This document shows, one piece after another, positions 58,396 through 64,000 of a stretch of DNA of 64,000 nucleotides. Position 1 is the stretch's first letter. Each line of letters opens with the position of its first letter. The notes below the pieces were generated by a model. It worked only from the letters and a program-made list of their open reading frames with translations, did no database searches and had not been told where the DNA came from. Source of the stretch: Streptantibioticus cattleyicolor NRRL 8057 = DSM 46488 (GTDB taxonomy: Bacteria; Actinomycetota; Actinomycetes; Streptomycetales; Streptomycetaceae); the NCBI RefSeq assembly GCF_000240165.1, contig NC_017586.1, forward strand, positions 2,976,001-3,040,000. Direction: 5' to 3'. Made by a program: the position numbers and the translations under genes.

Positions 58396-59925
58396 CTAAG
58401 ACTTGGCGGGCACGCGTGACACTCCGCGTGCCCGCAGGAGATCACTCAGCACGCGCACGGGTGACGTGGCACTCATGGCCAAACGTGCGTCGAGCGCTGC
58501 CTCCCACTGCTCGGTCAGCCCCAGCATGAGGCGCTTGCGCATGCCTGGGGTGACGTGGGCGTAGCGCGCCGAGACCGAGCCGTCGATGTGGCCCATGCGT
58601 TCGTCCATGAGCACCTTCTCGGTTCCCAGGTCCTCCATCATCGTCCGGTGGGTGTGGCGAAGGCCGTGGGGCGTGAGCCCCTTGGCTATCGGGAGCCAGC
58701 AGGCGTCGGCCCGATCGCTGGCACCCCGACCCCGTGCCGGGACACCGGGCCACGGCTCGCCGAGCAGGGGCACCGGCCGTGGCTCCTGCGGTGCCTTCTT
58801 CGGGTACCAGCCGGAGACCGCCGGCGTGAACAGCCAGGTAGCGAAACCGTTCCTGCGCCAGTGGGCGGCATGCTCCGGTACGACGCCGCCCCGGACGAAC
58901 CGAAGGTCCGCTATGGCCTGCTCGACCTTCTCTCGCGTGGCCTCGGTGACGCGTTCGGGGTGGTTGAGGACGTTGGACACCGTGCCCGTCGAGACGCCGG
59001 CACGACGGGCGACGTCGACCAGCTTCGCGCCCTGGTGGCCCCCGGTTCGCGCCGCGCCCTGCCCTCGGAAGACGTAGGTCTTGCCGTGGCAGGGGCACAG
59101 CGCGGGCTTCGTGCGGGCGATGTGGTTGGCGACCAGCGCTGACAGCCAGTCCATCGAGTCGATGGTGCGGTAGCTGTCGTCCTTGGGTGGGCAGCGCACC
59201 AGTTCCCCCGTGTCGAGCTCGTACAGCTGCCACTCGACCCGGACGGCTCCGGGGCGGACGAACGGGGTCTCTAGGCCGACGATCTCGCCCCAGCGCATGC
59301 CGGTGTATCCCTTGAGGACCACGGCGACGAACTCGTCGTCGCGGCCGGAGAGCAGGGCGGCGCGCTCGGCGGTCAGCAGGATGCCGAGCGCGTCGGTGAC
59401 CACCTTCTCCGGACCACGGTCTCGGGAGCGGCCGGCGCGTTTGCCGCGTCCGCGCCGCCGAGCGGCCGGGTTGGACGTGATCAGGCCCTCGTCGATCGCG
59501 TCCTCGAAGATCAGGTGGAGCGTCGAGCGCCAGGTCTTGACGCTGGAAGCGGCATAGAGGGCCTTCTCCTTCTTCTCCCACAGGTCGACGTCCGTGCGCA
59601 GGATGCCGGCGAGCGCCTTGTCCTCGAACTCGGGGAGCAGGTGCTCCTCGATGTGGCGCTTGTAGTTCTGCATGGTCGAGGCGGCCAGGTCCTGGGCCTC
59701 GTACCAGCGGTTCGCGTACTCGCCGAAGGTCTCCTGGCCAAGGGCCGGGTCGCGCCAGTCGCCGCGACGGTACTTGTTCTCGGCCTCGGCCGCGGCCCGT
59801 TGGGCCTCGCCCTTGGTGGCGAACCTGAGCGCCTTGCCGTTCTCGTCGACCACCGTGTTGTGCTTGCCGGGCGCGACCTTGTACCGGCCGCGCCAGTAGC
59901 TTCCGCGCTTCTCCGCGAAACCCAA
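58396..59925 (-). CDS. Tyrosine integrase with embedded LacI-type HTH domain
   Basis: 509 aa from TTG 59925. Residues about 65-150 are the SAM-like core-binding domain. The catalytic domain has Arg211 (TGMRWGEI), a probable Lys248, His420-x-x-Arg423 (HGLRH), His446 (MGHIDGS) and nucleophile Tyr455 (RYAHVT), so all six positions can be filled. Residues 301-346 (KLVDVARRAGVSTGTVSNVL, then NHPERVTEATREKVEQAIAD) are a textbook LacI-family helix-turn-helix plus hinge start, inserted between the two halves of the active site. Two cysteines (CPCHG, 277-280) precede it. Its role should be integration and excision of the element; the extra domain may bind DNA to regulate it. Confidence 0.93.
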   Translation of the reverse strand: MGFAEKRGSYWRGRYKVAPGKHNTVVDENGKALRFATKGEAQRAAAEAENKYRRGDWRDPALGQETFGEYANRWYEAQDLAASTMQNYKRHIEEHLLPEFEDKALAGILRTDVDLWEKKEKALYAASSVKTWRSTLHLIFEDAIDEGLITSNPAARRRGRGKRAGRSRDRGPEKVVTDALGILLTAERAALLSGRDDEFVAVVLKGYTGMRWGEIVGLETPFVRPGAVRVEWQLYELDTGELVRCPPKDDSYRTIDSMDWLSALVANHIARTKPALCPCHGKTYVFRGQGAARTGGHQGAKLVDVARRAGVSTGTVSNVLNHPERVTEATREKVEQAIADLRFVRGGVVPEHAAHWRRNGFATWLFTPAVSGWYPKKAPQEPRPVPLLGEPWPGVPARGRGASDRADACWLPIAKGLTPHGLRHTHRTMMEDLGTEKVLMDERMGHIDGSVSARYAHVTPGMRKRLMLGLTEQWEAALDARLAMSATSPVRVLSDLLRARGVSRVPAKS

Positions 59926-59976
59926 GTCCCGCTGTCCCTCTCTTCCTTGTCCTCGTCTATGGCAGATTCGATCGGG

Positions 59977-60333
59977 TCACGCGGCAGTGCCGTACTGCTG
60001 TTGTCGACGCGGCGGGCGGGCCCGTAGGCGGGTAGTCGGCGCCACGGCAGGGCGGCGAGGTTGCGCGGCGCCGGTCTGCGTACCGGGCTCGGAGAGCGGT
60101 TCGGTCGCCCGTGCGGCTGTCTGCGCGGGCTGTGCCGGCCGCTGCTCGTAGAGGCGGATGATGTCGGCGAGGTGCTCGGCGGTGAAGCGGTAGGCGCGGC
60201 CGACCCGGGTGTGCGGTATCAGGCGGCGTCGCGCTCGGTCCTTGACCCACCAGGCCGAGCAGCCGAGGGTGTCGGCGATCTCCTCGGGGCGGTAGAGGCG
60301 GGGTGGAGGGGCGTCGGACGGCCTGTGGGGCAT
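59977..60333 (-). CDS. Excisionase-like helix-turn-helix protein
   Basis: 118 aa from ATG 60333. RLYRPEEIADTLGCSAWWVKDRARRRLIPHTRVGRAYRFTAEHLADII is a MerR/HTH_17-type winged helix found in excisionases and element regulators. The rest is a disordered Gln/Arg/Pro tail. It lies 51 bp upstream of int on the same strand, the usual xis-int arrangement, and probably directs excision. A longer in-frame extension to 60489 overlaps the XRE gene and lacks an RBS. Confidence 0.8.
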   Translation of the reverse strand: MPHRPSDAPPPRLYRPEEIADTLGCSAWWVKDRARRRLIPHTRVGRAYRFTAEHLADIIRLYEQRPAQPAQTAARATEPLSEPGTQTGAAQPRRPAVAPTTRLRARPPRRQQQYGTAA

Positions 60334-60404
60334 GGGCGCGGGCGTGGATCGGTGCAAGGGGGCGGCTCCTGGTCGGGAGGTCGGGGAGGGGCTGCGTGAG
60401 CGGC

Positions 60405-60683
60405 TCAGGCGGCGCCCGGCCCCTGGAGGAGGGCGGCGGGTGACACCTGCAGGGCTGCGGCGATGGCGACGAGGTCGTCGATATCGCATCGCCGCTTGGC
60501 GAGTTCGATGCGGGACAGCATCGTGTTGGACATAGGACGGCCCAAGGCGGTACAGCGCGCCGCGAGTTGGCGCTGCCCAAGGCCGCGTTCGATGCGGAGG
60601 TTTTCGATGGTGCGAGCCACCGTCAATCCTGCGGGTCCTATTTCCAGAGATCGTGCTGCCATAGCTCCAGTTGTAGCGTGCAT
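60405..60683 (-). CDS. XRE-family transcriptional regulator
   Basis: 92 aa from ATG 60683; ATG 60662 (MAARSLEIG, GGAG close upstream) is an alternative. The Cro/CI helix-turn-helix is ENLRIERGLGQRQLAARCTALGRPMSNTMLSRIELAKRR with DIDDLVAIAAALQVSPAALL. It lies next to a palindrome at 60686-60704 and faces the replication genes. It is a likely repressor controlling the element's replication or transfer genes, and its own promoter. Confidence 0.85.
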   Translation of the reverse strand: MHATTGAMAARSLEIGPAGLTVARTIENLRIERGLGQRQLAARCTALGRPMSNTMLSRIELAKRRCDIDDLVAIAAALQVSPAALLQGPGAA

Positions 60684-61173
60684 TTGGCGGTTTGGATAAC
60701 CGCCGATCGTCGGCTATGTTGCGCCGCGCTCAATCGGTGAGCGAGGCGGTCGGGGTGCTGCGCAAGGCCGGATCCCCCGAACGGGAACCGACACCACAGA
60801 CCCTCTCTGACGTGGGGTTTTGTGTTGTAGCTTCGTCACTCGCAGGACGTCAACGGCTTCCCGATGTGATCCTTCTGGCTCGGGATGCGCGGCAACTATT
60901 TGGTCAACCGCCGATCGTGCCCTACCGTTTTCGCACCGCCCTCGCCGACTCTATTTCCAGCGGCATTTCTGCCGTGAGAGATTGCGCCGGATAGGGCTGG
61001 ACTTGCGCGACCTGGGTGTGGCTATGTTGACGACACCCCGGAAAGCACGAGCGGCCATCAACGCTCCCGCGTCAACGGCCAGACATCCCACGCCCCTTCA
61101 CGCCCGACCCGCCCCGACCGACGGTGAACCGTGGGCATCCCGCCTACCGGCCACCGAGTGAGGACCGCCCCTC
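60684..61173. promoter_or_regulatory. Divergent control region of the element
   Basis: 490 bp without a convincing gene, lower in GC than neighbours. It holds the palindrome at 60686-60704, a 13-bp repeat in two copies (60698 and 60906), and GGCTATGTTG at 60712 and 61020, whose TATGTT could be -10 boxes for the initiator transcript. Confidence 0.5.
60686..60704. promoter_or_regulatory. Palindrome GGCGGTT-TGGAT-AACCGCC with repeat of its right arm
   Basis: 7-bp perfect arms, 5-bp spacer, immediately upstream of the XRE start. The right arm continues as AACCGCCGATCGT (60698-60710), repeated exactly at 60906-60918. Probably the XRE operator and a second half-site. Confidence 0.55.
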
Positions 61174-62106
61174 TTGGCACGAATCCGCACCATCAAGCCG
61201 GAAGCCTTCGTCTCCGAGTCCCTGGCCGCCGTCTCCCTGACCGCCGAGCGCACCTTCTTCGGCCTGCTCACCCAGGCTGACGACCAGGGCCGGCACCGCG
61301 ACCACGCCGCGATCATCGCCGGGCAGCTGTGGGTACTGCGCCCGGAACACACGCCTGGAGCTGTCGAGCAGGACCTCGCCCAGCTCGCCGACGCTGGGCT
61401 GATATGCCGCTACAAGGGCCCGGGCGACAAGCGCTACCTGCACATCGTCACCTGGCGGCAGCATCAGAAGATCAACCGCCCCAGCGCAAGCCGCCTTCCC
61501 TCCTGCCCGCACCACGACACGCAGGCTCGCACCGCGCCCGGCGTCGATGCGCTGGCTGCGGGAGTCGGCATCACGGAGCCCGCACCGCAGCCTCACGGAG
61601 CCCTCCGTGAGGGCTCCGGGCGAATACGCGAGCCTGCGCTGAATCCGGTCACTGATGACGAAATAGCAGGTCAGAGCGATTTCGGTGAGCCTTCCGTGAG
61701 GCACCAGGGAGGGCTCAGTGAGGGAGCGGTGACGCCTCAGCGTCCGGATCTAGGACCTAGGATCATGGATCTAGGAAATACCCCTTCGGGGGGCGCGAGC
61801 GCCCCCGCACCCCACGCCGTCTCGGCCAACGAGCTCATCGCCGAGTACGCCGCCGCTTGCACACACCGTCCGCCCAAGGACGTCCTGGGCCATCTCGCTC
61901 GCGAGGTGCGCAAGCTGCTCGGCGAGGGCATCGCCCCCGCCCACATCCGGGCCGGCCTGGAACGGCACCGCGCCAAGGGCCTGCATCCCAGCACTCTGCC
62001 GAGCCTCGTGCACGAGGCCATGAACGCGGCCCCCACCGCGCCGGTTGTCCACAGGGCGTGGACAAACCCCGCCGATGTCGAAGCCGCCTACGGAGGTGAC
62101 CTCTGA
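61174..62106 (+). CDS. Replication initiator-like protein with N-terminal winged helix
   Basis: 310 aa from TTG 61174 (GAGG about 10 nt upstream). RIRTIKPEAFVSESLAAVSLTAERTFFGLLTQADDQGRHRD and QDLAQLADAGLICRY are the N-terminal DNA-binding region of actinophage/ICE replisome-organiser proteins. Residues about 110-215 are a linker whose DNA carries iteron-like repeats. Residues about 220-310 (ANELIAEYAAACTHRP..VLGHLAREVRKLLGEG..IRAGLERHRAKGLHPSTLPSLVHEAM) resemble the DnaD-like C-terminal part that contacts the helicase loader. The downstream DnaC-like gene overlaps its stop. It should start replication of the excised element. Confidence 0.8.
   Translation: MARIRTIKPEAFVSESLAAVSLTAERTFFGLLTQADDQGRHRDHAAIIAGQLWVLRPEHTPGAVEQDLAQLADAGLICRYKGPGDKRYLHIVTWRQHQKINRPSASRLPSCPHHDTQARTAPGVDALAAGVGITEPAPQPHGALREGSGRIREPALNPVTDDEIAGQSDFGEPSVRHQGGLSEGAVTPQRPDLGPRIMDLGNTPSGGASAPAPHAVSANELIAEYAAACTHRPPKDVLGHLAREVRKLLGEGIAPAHIRAGLERHRAKGLHPSTLPSLVHEAMNAAPTAPVVHRAWTNPADVEAAYGGDL
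61571..61785. other. Putative replication origin inside the initiator gene
   Basis: TC(C/G/A)GTGAG repeats lie at 61604, 61682, 61693 and 61715, with inverted copies at 61571 and 61593. Copies at 61591-61612 form a perfect palindrome CCTCACGGAG-CC-CTCCGTGAGG. Spacings 61682-61693-61715 are 11 and 22 bp, in helical phase. They are followed by an AT-richer stretch (61745-61785) with GGATCTAGGA twice. This layout matches the lambda origin within gene O. Confidence 0.6.
62045..62065. promoter_or_regulatory. Inverted DnaA-box pair in the initiator gene
   Basis: TTGTCCAC-AGGGC-GTGGACAA: two head-to-head copies of the Streptomyces DnaA box (the first, TTGTCCACA, is perfect). It is at the 3' end of the initiator gene, 40 bp before the helicase-loader start. 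It may recruit host DnaA. Confidence 0.6.
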
Positions 62107-62804
62107 CCGCCACCCTCACCCGCGAGCCCCACCGGGTCGGCCCGCTCGCCGACCGGCTCAACGGCATCCTTGCCAGCCGCGGCATCGACCTCGCCACCGC
62201 CGCCGTCGAGGACGGGCACGCCGAGCCCGTCACCGCGCTGGAACTCGCCGACGCCAGGATCCCCGCCCGCTACCGCCGTGCCCTGGCCGACCACCCGAAG
62301 GTCACCGCCTGGGCCGACGAGATCGCCCGCGCCGGACGCCCCGGCCCCGGCGGGCCGGGCATCGCCGAAGGCCCGTCGCTGCTGATCGCCGGCCCCACGG
62401 GCACGGGCAAGACGTACCAGGCGTACGGCGCCATCCGCACCCTGCTCGCCCGAGGGGTCCGTCTGCGCTGGGAAGCGACCACCACCGCCGACTTCCACGC
62501 ACGCCTGCGCCCACGCGCCGGTCACGACGCCGAACGTGACCTACAGACTCTGGCGCGCTGCCCGCTGCTGTTCCTGGACGACCTCGGCGCGGCCAAGACC
62601 AGCGAATGGACCGAGGAGCTGACCTACCGGCTCATCAACCACCGGTACGAGCACATGCTCCCAACCCTCATCACCACCAACCTTCCGATGGAGCAGCTGC
62701 GCGTCACCCTCGGTGACCGTGTCGCCTCCCGCCTCGCCGAGATGACGGAGCGCGTCATCCTCGACGGCCCCGACCGACGACGCCGCACAGCGCCCGCCGC
62801 CTGA
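62103..62804 (+). CDS. DnaC-like AAA+ helicase loader, CTG start
   Basis: 233 aa. Walker A IAGPTGTGKTYQ, Walker B LLFLDDLGAAK, sensor I TTNLP and the arginine-finger segment DRVASRLAEM are the DnaC/IstB pattern. It should load the host replicative helicase at the element's origin. The reading frame has an in-frame stop at 62097 and no ATG, GTG or TTG near its beginning; the only start is CTG at 62103, with GGAGG at 62092-62096, six bases upstream. CTGA overlaps the initiator stop, so translation is coupled. Confidence 0.85.
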   Translation: MTATLTREPHRVGPLADRLNGILASRGIDLATAAVEDGHAEPVTALELADARIPARYRRALADHPKVTAWADEIARAGRPGPGGPGIAEGPSLLIAGPTGTGKTYQAYGAIRTLLARGVRLRWEATTTADFHARLRPRAGHDAERDLQTLARCPLLFLDDLGAAKTSEWTEELTYRLINHRYEHMLPTLITTNLPMEQLRVTLGDRVASRLAEMTERVILDGPDRRRRTAPAA

Positions 62805-63041
62805 CTGGCCGCCTCAGCGCCCTCTCCTGGCCGGTCCCGCCGCATCACCTGCGCTCACACCAGCCCTGCCCGCGCCAGCCGCTCGCGTAGGCGCTTGCAG
62901 CGCTCCGTCGATTCGCCCTACGCCCTTCGCCCTCAATCCTCGACGCCTTGGAGCCCCCTCCTGCCTCCTCTCAGCCCCGTCCCCCTCGCCATACGGATCA
63001 GCGGCACGCCGCTCCTCCCCGACTGGGCCACCTCCCCGGTG

Positions 63042-64000
63042 ATGACCGTGGCGTTCCTCATCCCGCCCGTGGTGCTCGGCCTGCTCGCCGGGTGGCTGAT
63101 CCGCCAGCAGCGCCGCCGACGGCATCACACCAACCGCTGGCGTGGAACCGCCGCGGTCCCGGTCGCGGCCGTGGCCGCGCTCGGCTGCACCGCCTACAGC
63201 GCGGACACCAGCTGGCGGTTCGCCGCCGACTACCTCGACATGGGCAGTACCGCCGAGCGCGTCGCGATGTTCGCCGCCGCCGAGCTGGCCCTGTTCGCCA
63301 CCGCCCTGATGGCCCGGCAGAACCTCAACGGCCCGAAGCAGGCCCCCGGGCTGCCCGGCACCCTCACCTGGGTCATCACCGCAGTCCAGGTTCTGCCCGC
63401 CTACGCCGAGTCCGGGCCGGTCGGTGGCACCGTGCGAGCCTTCGTCGGCCCCGTCATGGCCGCGATGCTGTGGCACCTGGCCATGGGCATCGAGCTGCGC
63501 CACCGCGCCCCCGACGCCGCCTCACGCGGCCTGGCCGCCGTCCTCGTCCGCCAGGCCCGCGAACGCCTGCTGGCTCGACTCGGCATCGCCGACCAGGACG
63601 CCGATGCCGCCCGCCTCATCCGCGAGCGCGCGCTGAGCGAAGCCGTCGCCCTAATCCTGCGCGCCGAGTCGATGACCGACCGCCAGCGCGGCAAGCGGCG
63701 GCAACGACGCCTGACGGAACGCCTGCACGAGGCCCTGGAGCGGGCCGACGTCGACGGCGACCCGCTCCAGGACGAGATGCTGCTGCGCAAGCTCGCCACC
63801 CGTAAGCAGGCTGTCGGCCTCGCCTCCATCACGCTGCCGCCGCGCTGGCAGATTCCGGCCTCCAACCCCGCCCGTGGATCCGGGCACAGCCGCCCAGGCG
63901 CCGCCCGCCCGGCACCACTGCCGCGGGCAGAGGAGGACGTTGCCCGCACGCACCCGTCAGACCCGGGCGACGACGAGGTCCCTCCGCCTGCCCACCCGCA
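63042..64000 (+). CDS. Multi-span membrane protein of the element (3' end off window)
   Basis: At least 319 residues, open to the window edge. Five spans are visible: TVAFLIPPVVLGLLAGWLI, AAVPVAAVAALGCTAYSA, VAMFAAAELALFATALMA, GTLTWVITAVQVLPAYA and VGPVMAAMLWHLAMGIEL. A long cytoplasmic helical region (ARERLLARLGIADQDADAARLIRERALSEAVALIL) follows. This recalls the SpdB/DUF2637 spread proteins of Streptomyces conjugative elements. The start is uncertain: ATG 63042 or GTG 63039, with no good SD, and the open frame extends further upstream without a better start. Confidence 0.68.
   Translation, partial: MTVAFLIPPVVLGLLAGWLIRQQRRRRHHTNRWRGTAAVPVAAVAALGCTAYSADTSWRFAADYLDMGSTAERVAMFAAAELALFATALMARQNLNGPKQAPGLPGTLTWVITAVQVLPAYAESGPVGGTVRAFVGPVMAAMLWHLAMGIELRHRAPDAASRGLAAVLVRQARERLLARLGIADQDADAARLIRERALSEAVALILRAESMTDRQRGKRRQRRLTERLHEALERADVDGDPLQDEMLLRKLATRKQAVGLASITLPPRWQIPASNPARGSGHSRPGAARPAPLPRAEEDVARTHPSDPGDDEVPPPAHP

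Larger units (their letters stand above)
55571..64000 (+). mobile_element. Integrative element at tRNA-Pro (right end off window)
   Basis: The 3' half of tRNA-Pro is followed directly by genes foreign to the conserved core: cargo pair, tyrosine integrase, excisionase-like protein, XRE regulator, initiator, helicase loader and a multi-span membrane protein. tRNA 3' ends are standard attB sites for actinomycete integrative elements. The left boundary is inferred; the matching repeat (attR) is not in the window. There is no visible FtsK-type transfer protein in the part shown, so conjugation is open. Confidence 0.8.

Noticed and set aside
60692-60994. 100-codon plus-strand ORF between the XRE gene and the initiator
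   Set aside because: No ribosome-binding site, unusual codon use, and overlap with operator-like palindrome and repeats; more likely regulatory DNA.
1-64000. CRISPR arrays, insertion sequences, rRNA operons
   Set aside because: No regularly spaced repeats, transposase genes or rRNA sequence seen on either strand.

Overview
The window is high-GC actinobacterial chromosome, almost certainly Streptomyces or a close relative. The evidence is near-identity (from memory) of BldG, WblA, Crp, TopA and HppA to their Streptomyces proteins. The core also follows the conserved order that I recall as roughly SCO3540-SCO3585 of S. coelicolor. No database search was run; names rest on motifs, family knowledge and synteny.

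Left edge (1-4.5 kb): a probable arsenic/metalloid cluster. It holds an ArsR repressor (cut by the window edge), an ArsO-like flavin monooxygenase, a second FAD oxidoreductase with a cysteine-pair-rich tail, and a translationally coupled MFS exporter. Two near-identical operator-like sites control it. It ends beside tRNA-Thr(CGT).

Core segment (4.6-55.5 kb): a lipoprotein peptidase and a serine-less esterase-like protein; the replication genes holB, tmk (fused to an MFS-like membrane domain and a coiled coil) and topA; a methyltransferase; a lipoprotein; the proton-pumping pyrophosphatase hppA; the anti-sigma/BldG developmental pair; a DUF1998 helicase; and a seven-gene Tad/Flp operon (ssd-cpaF-tadB-tadC-flp-tadE-Rv3654c-like) beside the 6C small RNA. 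Then come a HAD phosphatase, a Fic-like protein, a CooC-like ATPase, acsA, nhaA, a holin-like protein, an epoxide-hydrolase-like enzyme, a MarP-like protease, Nudix and MBL enzymes, nth, crp, ridA, two coupled ArsA-like ATPases, wblA, a class A penicillin-binding protein, a YqeY protein, a metallophosphoesterase and a Pr6Pr membrane protein. At least nine of these genes have a TANNNT hexamer 6-7 nt before the start codon, the signature of leaderless transcription.

Right end (55.5-64 kb, runs off the window): an integrative element, apparently inserted at tRNA-Pro(CGG). Two uncharacterised convergent cargo genes lie next to the tRNA. After them come a tyrosine integrase with a LacI-type helix-turn-helix domain embedded inside its catalytic domain, an excisionase-like protein and an XRE regulator. 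The replication module follows: an initiator-like gene that seems to carry its own origin (iterons phased at 11-bp multiples, an AT-rich stretch and an inverted DnaA-box pair), then a DnaC-like helicase loader with a CTG start codon, and a multi-span membrane protein cut by the window edge. The layout resembles a lambda O/P replication module carried on an actinomycete integrative element.
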